Shown: positions 1 through 9,375 of the stretch, piece by piece
Numbering within the stretch: the stretch's first letter is position 1
Layout: every line of letters starts with the position of its first letter
From: Alloprevotella sp. Lung230
Lineage (GTDB): Bacteria > Bacteroidota > Bacteroidia > Bacteroidales > Bacteroidaceae
Direction of reading: 5' to 3'
Length of the DNA: 64,000 bases
NCBI RefSeq assembly: GCF_014385435.1
Contig: NZ_JACSUD010000002.1
Span: forward strand, 62,001-126,000
Notes under the pieces: generated by a model
The model's input: only the letters and a program-made list of their open reading frames with translations
What the model was told of the DNA's origin: nothing
Database searches by the model: none
Position numbers and translations under genes: made by a program

Positions 1-21
1 GAATATGTTGTTGAGTGAATA

Positions 22-2577
22 TTATTCGTTGACTTCCGGACTTTCAGGCGTCTCGGTGATGGGAGTTGCGCCGTCTTCGCCTTCGAGGATTTCGACCTCT
101 TCTTCATCATCGGCCGGAACCTGACACACGCTGCTGATAGCATCATTGCGTTTTTTGAGATCAATGAGACGAACCCCTTGAGTGGCACGACCGCACAAGC
201 GCACATCGGCCACATGGAGGCGCAGGGTGATGGCGCTTCGGTTGATAATCATGAGGTCTTCTTCTTCCGTTACGCTCTTAATCGCCACAACCTTACCGGT
301 TTTGTCGGTAATGTTGAGCGTACGCACACCCTTGGTGTTGCGATTGGTAATGCGGTAGTCATCCACGAGGCTGCGCTTACCATAGCCCTGCTCGCTGACC
401 ACGAGAATGGTTTCGCGCTCTGGGTCGTTGACGCAAACCATGCCCACGATTTCGTCATCGCCGCCGTCGAGCACCATACCACGCACACCGGTGGCGTTAC
501 GTCCCATCGTGCGGATGGCTTCTTCGCGGAAGCGCACGGCACGTCCGTTGCGGTTGGCCATGATGATTTCGTCGCTGCCGTTGGTCAGCACCACGCTCAC
601 CACACGGTCGTCTTCGTTGATGTTGATGGCGTTCACACCGTTGGTGCGCGGACGAGAGTATTCCGTGAGACAAGTCTTCTTGACAATGCCCTGTTGGGTG
701 GCGAAGACCACATAGTGGCTCTTGCAGAAGTCTTCATCGCGGAGCTTACGAATATGGAGACAGGCATTGATACGGTCGTCTGGGTCGATATTGAGCATGT
801 TTTGAATGGCACGCCCCTTCGATTGACGCGTTCCTTCTTCGATTTCGTAAACGCGCAACCAGTAACAGCGGCCTTTGGCGGTGAAGAACAACATCGTGTT
901 GTGCATCGTGGCTTGATAGATGTACTCGATGAAGTCTTGGTCGCGGGTCGAACTTCCCTTATAACCTACGCCGCCGCGACCTTGTGCACGAAATTCTGCG
1001 AGCGGAGTGCGCTTGATATAACCTAAATGACTAATGGTGATGACCACTTCATCGTCGGGATAGAAGTCTTCTGCGTTGAAGTTGGTCATATCCGGCATAA
1101 TTTCAGTCTTACGCTCGTCGCCATAGGCTTCTTTCACTTCCAGCAGTTCGTCCTTAATCACCTTTTTGCAGAGTTCGGGATCTGAAAGAATTTGGTTGAA
1201 GTATTCAATCTTACGCGCCAACTCATCATACTCCTCGTGGAGTTTTTCCTGTTGCAAACCGGTGAGCTGTCCGAGACGCATATCCACAATGGCACGTGCC
1301 TGCAGTTCATCAAGGGCAAAACGTTCCATCAAACCCTCCATAGCCACCTGAGTGTTCTTGCTGGCTTTGATGATGCGCACCACTTCGTCAATGTTGTCGG
1401 AAGCGATGATGAGCCCCTTTAAGATGTGCTGACGTTCTTGAGCCTTGCGCAGGTCGAAACGAGTGCGGCGAACGACCACATCGTGACGATGTTCCACAAA
1501 GTGGCGGAGACACTCTTTGAGGGTGAGCAACTGCGGGCGCATCTTGGCGGGATGTGTGCCGGGGATGGGCACAAGTGCAATACAATTGACGGCAAAGCTC
1601 GTTTGTAAGCCGGTCATCTTATAAAGCTTGTTGAGCACGACATTGGCGTTTTGTCCACGCTTCACATCGACCACAATGCGCATACCATCGCGGTCAGACT
1701 CATCATTGACATTGGCAATACCCTCTACCTTCTTCTCATTAGAAAGCGCGGCAATGGAGCGGCACAAGTCGGCCGTGTTGGTGCCATAAGGTACGGCACT
1801 GATGACGATTTTGTCGTGCTGCATACCGGCTTCGATTTCGGCTTTGGCACGAAGGATAACGCGACCGCGCCCCGTTTCGTAGGCACTCTTAATACCCACG
1901 TTGCCCATGATGTAAGCCCCCGTGGGGAAGTCAGGGCCTTTGATGTAGTGCATGAGCCCTTCGGTGTCGATGTCAGGATTGTCGATATAAGCAATCGTTC
2001 CATCTATGACTTCGCTCAAGTTGTGGGTAGGTACATTGGTGGCCATACCCACAGCGATACCCGTGGCACCGTTGACGAGAAAAGAGGGAATGCGGGTGGG
2101 CAACACCGAAGGCTCATCGCGCGAGTTGTCGTAGTTGCGGTTCATGTCCACCGTTTCCTTCTCGATGTCCTGCATCATGGCTTCACCCACCTGGCTCATC
2201 TTCGCTTCGGTGTAACGCATGGCTGCAGCACCATCGCCGTCCATCGAACCGAAGTTTCCTTGTCCGATTACCAGCGGATAGCGCATCGCCCAAGGCTGTG
2301 CCATGCGTACAAGTGCACCATATACAGAACTGTCACCATGAGGGTGATACTTACCGAGCACTTCACCGACAATAGCAGCCGACTTCTTCGTGGCTTTGTC
2401 GTGTGTGATGCCCATATCCATCATACCATAGAGGATGCGGCGATGCACAGGCTTGAAACCATCGCGTACATCGGGCAACGCACGGCTCACGATGACCGAC
2501 ATCGAGTAGTCAATATAAGAGGATTTCATTTCCTCTTCAATATTGACCGGCTTAATTCTTTCTTCGTCTTGAATCAT
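22..2577 (-). CDS. gyrA: DNA gyrase subunit A
   Basis: Catalytic breakage-reunion subunit of DNA gyrase, which introduces negative supercoils together with GyrB. The protein is 851 residues, normal for GyrA. The quinolone-pocket region reads HPHGDSSVYGALVRM at residues 78-92, and the catalytic tyrosine is Tyr122 in AAAMRYTEA, the same numbering as E. coli. The GyrA box in the C-terminal beta-pinwheel is the variant QGRGGVG rather than QRRGGKG, which still favours gyrase over ParC. The C-terminus is acidic. Position 87 is Gly where E. coli has Asp. The start (ATG, complement of 2575-2577) follows a promoter about 90 bp upstream. Confidence 0.96.
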   Translation of the reverse strand: MIQDEERIKPVNIEEEMKSSYIDYSMSVIVSRALPDVRDGFKPVHRRILYGMMDMGITHDKATKKSAAIVGEVLGKYHPHGDSSVYGALVRMAQPWAMRYPLVIGQGNFGSMDGDGAAAMRYTEAKMSQVGEAMMQDIEKETVDMNRNYDNSRDEPSVLPTRIPSFLVNGATGIAVGMATNVPTHNLSEVIDGTIAYIDNPDIDTEGLMHYIKGPDFPTGAYIMGNVGIKSAYETGRGRVILRAKAEIEAGMQHDKIVISAVPYGTNTADLCRSIAALSNEKKVEGIANVNDESDRDGMRIVVDVKRGQNANVVLNKLYKMTGLQTSFAVNCIALVPIPGTHPAKMRPQLLTLKECLRHFVEHRHDVVVRRTRFDLRKAQERQHILKGLIIASDNIDEVVRIIKASKNTQVAMEGLMERFALDELQARAIVDMRLGQLTGLQQEKLHEEYDELARKIEYFNQILSDPELCKKVIKDELLEVKEAYGDERKTEIMPDMTNFNAEDFYPDDEVVITISHLGYIKRTPLAEFRAQGRGGVGYKGSSTRDQDFIEYIYQATMHNTMLFFTAKGRCYWLRVYEIEEGTRQSKGRAIQNMLNIDPDDRINACLHIRKLRDEDFCKSHYVVFATQQGIVKKTCLTEYSRPRTNGVNAININEDDRVVSVVLTNGSDEIIMANRNGRAVRFREEAIRTMGRNATGVRGMVLDGGDDEIVGMVCVNDPERETILVVSEQGYGKRSLVDDYRITNRNTKGVRTLNITDKTGKVVAIKSVTEEEDLMIINRSAITLRLHVADVRLCGRATQGVRLIDLKKRNDAISSVCQVPADDEEEVEILEGEDGATPITETPESPEVNE

Positions 2578-2662
2578 TGTTTATTGAAATTGGCTCATTT
2601 GTGGGTCTTGTCTTTCGCTATAAAATGCCCACAAACGAACTTTTTTATTTTGGTTTATAGTG

Positions 2663-2670
2663 CAAAAATA
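2663..2670 (-). promoter_or_regulatory. gyrA -7 promoter element
   Basis: On the minus strand this reads TATTTTTG, a match to the Bacteroidetes -7 box TAnnTTTG, about 90 bp upstream of the gyrA start. No good -33 TTTG is visible at the expected distance, so the call rests on the -7 box alone. Confidence 0.5.
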
Positions 2671-3060
2671 CGCTTTTCTGCCGATATGGAGCCATTTTTC
2701 AGTTTCTTTTTTGAGAGAACTTTGCTTTTAAGGGCATTTTTAGGCGCTCTGACGCATCTTCTCGAGTCAAGGAGTATAAATACCGCACTCGAAGACCGAC
2801 AGACATTCGATATTCGTCTATCTATTCCTCATTTCTCATTTTTCTGACAAGAAGCAGTGGAACTTACTCGGCAAATAAGGGTTACTCCAGACTGTTAGAA
2901 AATTATTTCCATATATTGCTGTCCGGTAAAAGTTTTTCAAAAGATATCATCACGATAAATTTGGGAAGACCTTTTTGTGGAAAGAATCGGAGCGGCAAAT
3001 GGAATTAGGGAGCGAAAATCCTCGCGCGCACGCGCGCATCCCTTGCAAAATGTGTTTTTA

Positions 3061-3194
3061 TCCTTCACTTCCTTCACCGAATAAGTTATTCTCTTGTTAA
3101 ACAGGGTGTTGTGAGTGAAGGTTTTATTTTACAGAATCCTTCACCAGATAGGGTAATTTTGAGAGGAGGACTGATGGGTGAAGGAAGTGAAGGA
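3061..3194. repeat. 18-bp perfect inverted repeat
   Basis: TCCTTCACTTCCTTCACC at 3061-3078 is exactly complemented at 3177-3194. Between the arms lies a smaller inverted pair of the same CTTCAC theme (about 3114-3143), so four related arms nest into a cruciform or long RNA hairpin. It lies inside the MITE-like element. Confidence 0.75.
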
Positions 3195-3257
3195 AAAAAA
3201 CACGAAATTTGTGTGTATGACGCGCGCGTATGCGTGTGTGCCGAGAGGGAGCATTTT

Positions 3258-3308
3258 CCTCAGAGGTAGTTTCATTTAGATAGGAGCTGAAAAAAACTAC
3301 CTCTGAGG
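3258..3308. repeat. 15-bp perfect inverted repeat hairpin
   Basis: CCTCAGAGGTAGTTT (3258-3272) pairs with AAACTACCTCTGAGG (3294-3308) across a 21-nt loop. There is no following T-run on either strand, so it is not an ordinary terminator. It is one of the internal hairpins of the MITE-like region. Confidence 0.7.
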
Positions 3309-3581
3309 TAGATTGAGCCACATCGTTCGGAGGAAGTCGAAATGTTAAAATCGCGTTAAAATTGAGGTGCGGTGGTAAGAATCGAAGGTGAGATGTCTAT
3401 ATATAAATAGAGGGCTTGCTTTTTGAAAAAGAAAGCCTAAACTCCTATTCTAAAGGGATTCAGGCTGGTATTTTTTGCGGTTTTGAAGTTTACCGGACAG
3501 CAATAAATTCCATACTGTTGGAAATTTATTTCCATGATACTGGTTTTTTTAGGAAAAACAAGGCGTAAAAAACTCCTCTAC

Positions 3582-3622
3582 AAAAAATGCCCCCGATGCT
3601 GCAAAACTTTGCAGCATCGGGG
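3582..3622 (-). terminator. Rho-independent terminator of the nuclease gene
   Basis: A 15-bp GC-rich perfect stem (3591-3605 with 3608-3622) is followed, on the minus strand, by a run of six T. It sits about 50 bp past the stop codon of the endonuclease gene, the expected place for its terminator. Confidence 0.85.
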
Positions 3623-3673
3623 ACAATGTTCGGTAAAAAACAGTTCAAAAGATGAACTATGGAGACAGCGGAA

Positions 3674-5212
3674 TTATTTTACCCAAACCTTGCGGCCACC
3701 CACAATATAAATTCCGGCAGGGAGGCGGTGGAGATTCTGAGCACTGAAATTGCGGCGCACCACTTTTCCCGAAAGATCATAGACTGTAACGAGGGCGCTT
3801 TCACTGGCAAGCGGGGTGAGGGCTGTAAGCGTTTGCGGGCGATAGAGCTTCACGGCTTGGAATTGGTTTGAGGAGGCTGTATAACAAGCAAATCGGGGGT
3901 TGCTCGTATTGTAAGCAATGTGGCGATCAGAGGACAGGCGAGGCACGATTTCGACTGTGCCATCGGCGTTAAACGTAATACTCCACTGCGTTTTATCGTT
4001 GAGCGATGGGTAAGAGTAAAGTTTGTTTCCTGAGCCTTCAAAGCCCAAGTAGGTAGTGGTAGCCATATCGAGCAGCGTATAATTGCCTGTGCTACCACCG
4101 AGAGTAAAGAGCGTAGGATTACCCTCCTTATTAACCTCTGTAGTGATACCCTTGTTAATCACAGTAACTTGTACGATTTCACGATAATTCCCAGTGTGTG
4201 GTTTAGACATGGCAGCCGTTTTTTTGCCTTCACTCACGATGAGGTAATGTCCACCGATGGTGAGATCGGCCGCAACATCAACCGAAATATAGACATTATT
4301 TCCATCAGGCGTAGGAGTGGGTGTGGGGTCGGGTGTTGGAGTGGGAGTCGGTTCTGGAGTCGGTGTTGGGGTTGGGGTCGGTGTAACTCCTCCATTGTTG
4401 TAATGCTCAGGATCAAAGGCCAAGGCCGTCTTTTCGCCCCAAATGTATTGCTCGAGTCCTGGGAAGTCAATATAGGGATTGCGGTTGCCTTGTATCTTTT
4501 CGACAGCGTTGTTACGATCAATCTCCTTTTGGCTTACGGGGTCTTGCTGTGCCCAACGCAGGAGCATCTTGATGGCCCACTCTTTGTAGCCCGAGTTCTT
4601 GTTGCCCGAAAGCATAGGGCTGTGCCACGATGCGATTTTATCTTCGTAAGCTGTGGCCATATAGAAATAGGTGCGAGCAAAATCACCTTTATACTCGTCG
4701 TTAGGTTCAAATACTGTGCCGGAGTAACCGGGTGTTTTGCTATCACCGCATTTGGAAAATCCGCCGTTACTTTGCTTCGTAACCCGTCCCACTTCGCCAA
4801 AAGGTAGGTTACCACGCATGCTGTTGATGTAAATATCGGTAGGATAGAGGTGAAAAAGGTCGTTGTGCATTGGCTGCGCCTTGTTAAACCAGCTTTTCGG
4901 GAAAGAGTGCTCGCGATTATACCCTTCACCTTCTCCTCTGGCACCACTGCCTTGGTCTGCACCATAAGTATAATTGGTGGTGCTGGAGTACATGTCCCAA
5001 ATTTTACCATCAGGGCGTAGGTCGGTGGTTTTATAGGCTGCCCATACACTATTATAACCAATGTCTTTATGTTTGGCAACGACATTATAGAGGGCGGTTT
5101 TCAGAGAAAAGCCCTTTTGTCCCTTGGCCGATGAGTAGTAGCCGGATTTGGGTTGTGCGCACAAACTTGCGACAGCCACGAGGGCGAGTAAGAATGAACT
5201 AAACTTACGCAT
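3674..5212 (-). CDS. Secreted endonuclease I with type IX sorting tail
   Basis: A 512-residue secreted nuclease. Residues 1-19 are a signal peptide (MRKFSSFLLALVAVASLCAQ). Residues about 20-270 match the endonuclease I (EndA/Vvn, beta-beta-alpha-metal) family: the core YNREHSFPKSWF carries the Arg-Glu-His catalytic and metal site, followed by HNDLFHLYPTD. A Thr-Pro/Glu-Pro repeat linker comes next, then an uncharacterised beta-rich domain (about 305-460). The final residues (VTVYDLSGKVVRR and PAGIYIVGGRKVWVK) resemble the Por secretion tail that directs proteins through the type IX system to the outer membrane. It probably degrades extracellular DNA for nutrients or against NETs (inference). 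A strong terminator follows. Confidence 0.9.
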   Translation of the reverse strand: MRKFSSFLLALVAVASLCAQPKSGYYSSAKGQKGFSLKTALYNVVAKHKDIGYNSVWAAYKTTDLRPDGKIWDMYSSTTNYTYGADQGSGARGEGEGYNREHSFPKSWFNKAQPMHNDLFHLYPTDIYINSMRGNLPFGEVGRVTKQSNGGFSKCGDSKTPGYSGTVFEPNDEYKGDFARTYFYMATAYEDKIASWHSPMLSGNKNSGYKEWAIKMLLRWAQQDPVSQKEIDRNNAVEKIQGNRNPYIDFPGLEQYIWGEKTALAFDPEHYNNGGVTPTPTPTPTPEPTPTPTPDPTPTPTPDGNNVYISVDVAADLTIGGHYLIVSEGKKTAAMSKPHTGNYREIVQVTVINKGITTEVNKEGNPTLFTLGGSTGNYTLLDMATTTYLGFEGSGNKLYSYPSLNDKTQWSITFNADGTVEIVPRLSSDRHIAYNTSNPRFACYTASSNQFQAVKLYRPQTLTALTPLASESALVTVYDLSGKVVRRNFSAQNLHRLPAGIYIVGGRKVWVK

Positions 5213-5259
5213 AAGAATGAATTTTAATGTGTTGTTTCAATGATATTAGTAGTGTAGAA

Positions 5260-6087
5260 TTACAAACCGCGTTGTGCAAGGAGCGCATCCATCTCTTGCT
5301 GTAACTCTCGTGCTTTTTCGCCCGCCACATCGGCAAAGCGTTCGGTGCCATCGGCATAGATGATGCCGCGACTTGAATTGACAAGCAGTCCGCATTCGTC
5401 GGTCATGCCGTAACGACATACTTCTTCAAGACTCCCCCCCTGTGCACCGACACCGGGAACAAGCAGGAAATGATGGGGAACAATGCGACGGATGTCGGCA
5501 AAAAGGCTACCCTGTGTAGCACCGACCACGTACATCATTTGCTCATCACTCCCCCACTGCCCGCTGGTGCGCAACACACGTTCAAACAGTCGTTCGCCCT
5601 GCGCATCGGTGGTGAGTTGAAAGTCATGGCTGCCTTTGTTGGAGGTGAGGGCAAGAAGCACGACCCACTTGCCTTTGTATTGAAGAAACGGTGTCACCGA
5701 ATCTTCTCCCATATAAGGGGCTACCGTAAGAGCATCAACGCCAGTACCCTCAAAGAAGGTGCGGGCATACATGGCCGAGGTATTGCCGATGTCGCCCCGC
5801 TTGGCATCGGCTATAATGAATTGGTCGGGATGGTGCTCTTGAATATAGGCCACAGTGCGCTCATAGGCTTGCCAACCTGCCAACCCGAAGCACTCATAGA
5901 AAGCCAGATTGGGTTTGTAAGCCACACAATAAGGAGCAGTGGCATCGATAATCGCCTTATTGAACGCGAAGATGGAATCGGGTTCTTGGAGCAAATGAGG
6001 AGGCAGCTTCTTCAAATCGGGATCGAGTCCCACGCAGAGAAAGGTGCGCTTACTGCGGATATTAGCAATGAGTTCTTGCTTGGTCAT
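5260..6087 (-). CDS. pyrF: Orotidine 5'-phosphate decarboxylase
   Basis: Last step of de novo UMP synthesis, decarboxylating OMP. I choose the start at 6087 ([20 protein letters not shown], 275 residues) over a longer reading from 6228, because family members begin here and the promoter at 6117-6146 lies inside the longer reading. The catalytic segment [14 protein letters not shown] is present, and the length fits the type 2 PyrF subfamily. In the Bacteroides genomes I recall, pyrF follows purM-prfA; here it is separated from them and on the other strand. Confidence 0.93.
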   Translation of the reverse strand: MTKQELIANIRSKRTFLCVGLDPDLKKLPPHLLQEPDSIFAFNKAIIDATAPYCVAYKPNLAFYECFGLAGWQAYERTVAYIQEHHPDQFIIADAKRGDIGNTSAMYARTFFEGTGVDALTVAPYMGEDSVTPFLQYKGKWVVLLALTSNKGSHDFQLTTDAQGERLFERVLRTSGQWGSDEQMMYVVGATQGSLFADIRRIVPHHFLLVPGVGAQGGSLEEVCRYGMTDECGLLVNSSRGIIYADGTERFADVAGEKARELQQEMDALLAQRGL

Positions 6088-6116
6088 AAGGGTAATGTTT
6101 TTGAAGATTAATGTTG

Positions 6117-6146
6117 CAAAGGTACAGAAAAGAAATGGTTTGCCAA
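6117..6146 (-). promoter_or_regulatory. pyrF promoter
   Basis: Reading the minus strand, TTG (6144-6146), 19 bp, then TACCTTTG (6117-6124): a near-ideal Bacteroidetes housekeeping promoter about 30 bp upstream of the chosen pyrF start. Confidence 0.75.
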
Positions 6147-6339
6147 CAGCTTCTTTATAAAATGTAACGAATGAAGTGGCGAATTGCTGGAAAGACATCT
6201 TTATATTGTCAGACGATATCTCCCCCAACTGCAGACTTCGTTGATTTGTTCACCTAACTTCATGACGTTTCATCAGGAAAAGGAGAGCGTTCCGCAAAGC
6301 GAGGCTCATCGGAATCGGCCGAAAAAACACGGTAAAAGC

Positions 6340-6370
6340 TTTGCTTTTCGCCAAAGTCTATGTATCTTTG
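6340..6370 (+). promoter_or_regulatory. TPM-lemA promoter
   Basis: TTTG (6340-6343), 19 bp, TATCTTTG (6363-6370), matching the Bacteroidetes consensus. It ends 18 bp before the ATG at 6389, giving a very short leader and supporting that start. Confidence 0.75.
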
Positions 6371-6388
6371 CGCATAAATACCGCTCTT

Positions 6389-7351
6389 ATGCTCTTACTC
6401 CGCCCGCAGTTTTCACTTAGACCTTGGCTGATGCTTCTACTGCTCAGCCTAACGGCCGTGATAGACACGATGGCACGCACTTGGCGTCCTGAAGAAGTGC
6501 CTATCCCCTATTTGCAGGATGCGCGCCGCTACGTGAGCAATCCCGAAGGCATTCTTTCTGCAGCGGCGGTCGACTCTATCGACAGAATACTCTTTGCGCT
6601 CGAACGCGACAAAGGGGTGCAAACGGTGGTTATGGTGCTCGATCGTTTGGAAGGGGATGACCCTTATGACTTTGCGATGCGTGTTGCACGAAAGTATGGT
6701 GTGGGCAGTAAGCAGAAACGTACAGGGCTGGTGATTGTCCTCGCTACGGGAGACCGCTCCTATCAATTCCTCACCGGCAACGGGCTGGAAGGCACGCTCC
6801 CCGACGGCGCTATCCAGCGCATCGAAGACCGCATCTTCGTCCCGCGACTCAAGCGACAGGACTGGGACGGCGCAATGGTGAGCGCGGTGGCGGCCATCGA
6901 CGGGATTTGTCGCGGTGATGAGAGCCTCAGCCGTGGTGAGATCGAAGGCCAAGAGGACGGATGGGGCGGCTGGATGTTTCTCCTCATTGCGGTGATTTCC
7001 ATCGGAGGGACAGCGCTCTACACCCACTATGTCAAGCTCCGACCGCGCCTTTGCCCCGCCTGCGGACGGAAAGAACTCCGCTTTCAGCAGCGCCGCACAC
7101 GCCACGAGCGGCGCGATGGCCACCGCTATCTCGTGGTCGAAACGACCTACCGTTGCCGGCAGTGCGGTCACGTCAAGGTGGAGCGTGAGGCCCATCGAGA
7201 CGACCCGCCCGATGTGGGCACCGGTCTGCTGCTCGGCTCATTGCTGGCCGGTGCCGCCCGCGGTCGCAGCGGTTTGGGTGGCAGCGGTTTCAGCGGTGGA
7301 TCGTTCGGTGGTGGATCGTTCGGCGGCGGTGGTTCGGGCGGCCGTTTCTAA
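6389..7351 (+). CDS. TPM-domain membrane protein with zinc-ribbon and Gly-rich tail
   Basis: A 320-residue protein of the YgcG/TPM_phosphatase family. An N-terminal hydrophobic signal is followed by a TPM domain (about residues 35-170, with NPEGILS and GLVIVLATGDRSYQFLTG). A transmembrane helix (about 191-210) comes next, then a cytoplasmic four-cysteine zinc-ribbon-like segment (CPACGRKE ... CRQCGHVK) and a Gly/Ser-rich C-terminus. It is paired with lemA 51 bp downstream, a recurring combination. TPM proteins have been tied to envelope or photosystem maintenance; the precise role is unknown. The start at 6389 is used because the promoter overlaps the longer reading. Confidence 0.85.
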   Translation: MLLLRPQFSLRPWLMLLLLSLTAVIDTMARTWRPEEVPIPYLQDARRYVSNPEGILSAAAVDSIDRILFALERDKGVQTVVMVLDRLEGDDPYDFAMRVARKYGVGSKQKRTGLVIVLATGDRSYQFLTGNGLEGTLPDGAIQRIEDRIFVPRLKRQDWDGAMVSAVAAIDGICRGDESLSRGEIEGQEDGWGGWMFLLIAVISIGGTALYTHYVKLRPRLCPACGRKELRFQQRRTRHERRDGHRYLVVETTYRCRQCGHVKVEREAHRDDPPDVGTGLLLGSLLAGAARGRSGLGGSGFSGGSFGGGSFGGGGSGGRF

Positions 7352-7402
7352 TCGCTTTTTCCTCATTTTGTTTCCTATCAACCCCTCAAAACTTTTATCC
7401 CT

Positions 7403-7999
7403 ATGAACCTTTCTCGTACACAAATCGGTCTCATCGCTGTCATCCTCTTCCTCCTCTCCTTGGGCGGCTGCACGGTGTCGAAGTACAACGGCCTTGTGCA
7501 GCAGGACGAAGCCGTCACCCGCTCGTGGAGCGACCTGCAAAGCGCCTATCAGCGCCGCGCCGACCTCATCCCAAACCTCGTCGCCACCGTCAAGGGCTAT
7601 GCCAAGCACGAAAGCGAAACCCTCGAAGGTGTGGTCGCTGCCCGCGCCAAGGCCACGCAGATAACCATCGATCCCAGCAAGGCCACACCCGAACAGATGA
7701 CGGCTTTCCAAAAGTCGCAAGGTGAACTCTCGCAAGCTCTCGGTCGACTCCTCGCCGTGACAGAAAACTATCCCGACCTGAAGGCGGCCGAAAATTTCAG
7801 CCAACTCCAAGCCCAGCTCGAAGGCACGGAAAATCGCATCAACGAAGGGCGCAAACTCTACAACGAGCAGGTGCGGACCTACAACATCATGGTGCGCTCC
7901 TTTCCCATGAACCTCCTCGCCGGCTTCTTCGGTTTTCAACAAAAACAAGGCTTCGCCGCCTCGGAAGGCGCACAAAACGCTCCCACCGTACAGTTCTAA
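7403..7999 (+). CDS. lemA: LemA family protein
   Basis: A 198-residue LemA-family protein. Its N-terminal membrane helix (about residues 8-26) is followed by an extracytoplasmic helical domain (YNGLVQQDEAV, RRADLIPNLVATVKGYA) and ends in FPMNLLAGFFGF. The GGC just after the helix could be a lipobox cysteine. Function is unknown; LemA proteins form helical bundles and frequently sit beside TPM-domain genes, as here. It is probably co-transcribed with the TPM gene. Confidence 0.9.
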   Translation: MNLSRTQIGLIAVILFLLSLGGCTVSKYNGLVQQDEAVTRSWSDLQSAYQRRADLIPNLVATVKGYAKHESETLEGVVAARAKATQITIDPSKATPEQMTAFQKSQGELSQALGRLLAVTENYPDLKAAENFSQLQAQLEGTENRINEGRKLYNEQVRTYNIMVRSFPMNLLAGFFGFQQKQGFAASEGAQNAPTVQF

Positions 8000-8084
8000 T
8001 CCCATTGCCAAGCCCCTCTCGCGCTGAGGGATTTGACAATCGAGCTTTGTAGCCCCCTCTTCATTTTTTTACTCCTCAACCACA

Positions 8085-9254
8085 ATGGACAAGAACCAAC
8101 GATACATGATGCGCGGTGTCAGCGCTATGAAAGAAGATGTGCATGCCGCCATCAAGAACATTGACAAGGGCCTCTTCCCCCAAGCCTTCTGCAAAATCAT
8201 CCCCGACATCCTCGGTGGCGACCCCGACTACTGCAACATCATGCACGCCGACGGCGCCGGAACGAAGTCGAGCCTCGCCTATATGTACTGGAAAGAGACG
8301 GGCGACCTCTCCGTGTGGAAAGGCATCGCGCAGGACGCCCTCATCATGAACACCGACGACCTCCTCTGCATCGGGGCGGTGGACAATATCCTCGTGTCCT
8401 CCACCATCGGTCGCAACAAGATGCTCATCCCCGGTGAGGTGATCTCGGCCATCATCAACGGCACCGACGAACTCTTGGCCCAGCTTCGCGAAATGGGCAT
8501 CGGCATTTATGCCACTGGTGGCGAAACCGCCGATGTTGGCGACCTTGTGCGCACCATCATCGTGGACAGCACCGTCACTTGTCGCATGAAATGCAGTGAG
8601 GTCATCGACAATGCCAACATCCGCCCCGGCGATGTCATCGTAGGCCTCTCTTCGAGTGGACAAGCCACCTACGAAAAGGAGTACAACGGCGGTATGGGCA
8701 GCAACGGCCTCACCTCCGCACGCCACGATGTCTTTGCCAAATATCTGGCAGAGCGCTATCCCGAAAGTTATGACCATGCTGTGCCTAATGAACTCGTCTA
8801 TAGCGGCAGTTATCGTCTCACCGATGCCGTAGAAGGTGCTCCGATTGATGCCGGTAAACTCGTGCTTTCCCCCACTCGCACCTATGCTCCTGTCGTGAAG
8901 CGCCTGCTCGACGAACTCCGCCCGAAGATTCATGGCATGGTGCACTGTACCGGTGGCGCTCAAACCAAAGTTCTGCATTTTGTAGGTGAGAACTGCCACG
9001 TCATCAAAGACAACATGTTCCCTGTTCCTCCGCTCTTCCGCACGATTGCTGAACAGAGCGGCACAGATTGGAGCGAGATGTACAAGGTGTTCAACATGGG
9101 ACATCGCCTCGAAATCTATCTCTCTCCCGAACACGCCCAAACAGTCATCGACATTTCCCGCTCTTTCAACATCGATGCCCAAATCGTAGGACGTGTCGAG
9201 GAAGGGCAACGCAGCCTGACCATTGAGAGCGAATGTGGCAAGTTTGAATACTAA
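8085..9254 (+). CDS. purM: Phosphoribosylformylglycinamidine cyclo-ligase (AIR synthase)
   Basis: Fifth step of purine synthesis, FGAM + ATP to AIR. At 389 residues it matches the longer Bacteroidetes PurM form rather than the about 345-residue E. coli form. Visible signatures include HADGAGTKSSLAYMYW, the PurM-fold ATP-site segment GIYATGGETADVGDLVRT, and GLSSSGQATYEKEYNGGMGSNGL. It is followed 121 bp later by prfA in the same direction; purM-prfA adjacency is common in Bacteroidales. Confidence 0.93.
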   Translation: MDKNQRYMMRGVSAMKEDVHAAIKNIDKGLFPQAFCKIIPDILGGDPDYCNIMHADGAGTKSSLAYMYWKETGDLSVWKGIAQDALIMNTDDLLCIGAVDNILVSSTIGRNKMLIPGEVISAIINGTDELLAQLREMGIGIYATGGETADVGDLVRTIIVDSTVTCRMKCSEVIDNANIRPGDVIVGLSSSGQATYEKEYNGGMGSNGLTSARHDVFAKYLAERYPESYDHAVPNELVYSGSYRLTDAVEGAPIDAGKLVLSPTRTYAPVVKRLLDELRPKIHGMVHCTGGAQTKVLHFVGENCHVIKDNMFPVPPLFRTIAEQSGTDWSEMYKVFNMGHRLEIYLSPEHAQTVIDISRSFNIDAQIVGRVEEGQRSLTIESECGKFEY

Positions 9255-9375
9255 CCTCTCCAGCTCCTCATTTCATAACAAGAGAATAGAATGACAAAAT
9301 GATTGGAAGATGTGGAAAGACAACGAAAATAAAACGCTTAAAGCATACATAGCAGAAAATAAAGACCAATAAAAT

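Larger units (their letters stand above)
2890..3536. mobile_element. MITE-like structured element, no gene
   Basis: The 1.1 kb between gyrA and the nuclease gene has no convincing gene. It is framed by a perfect 16-bp inverted repeat (2915-2930 ATTGCTGTCCGGTAAA and its complement at 3489-3504). A 20-odd-bp near-repeat (ACTGTTnGAAA..TTATTTCCAT) lies outside each arm, at 2891-2913 and 3514-3535. Inside are further perfect inverted repeats (18 bp at 3061-3078/3177-3194; 15 bp at 3258-3272/3294-3308) and alternating CG/CA tracts near 3023-3038 and 3219-3240. Terminal inverted repeats plus internal hairpins without a transposase suggest a non-autonomous element; I cannot name its family. Confidence 0.5.

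Noticed and set aside
3124-3321. 65-codon minus-strand frame in the MITE-like region
   Set aside because: It is made almost entirely of the inverted-repeat sequences and has no protein-like features.
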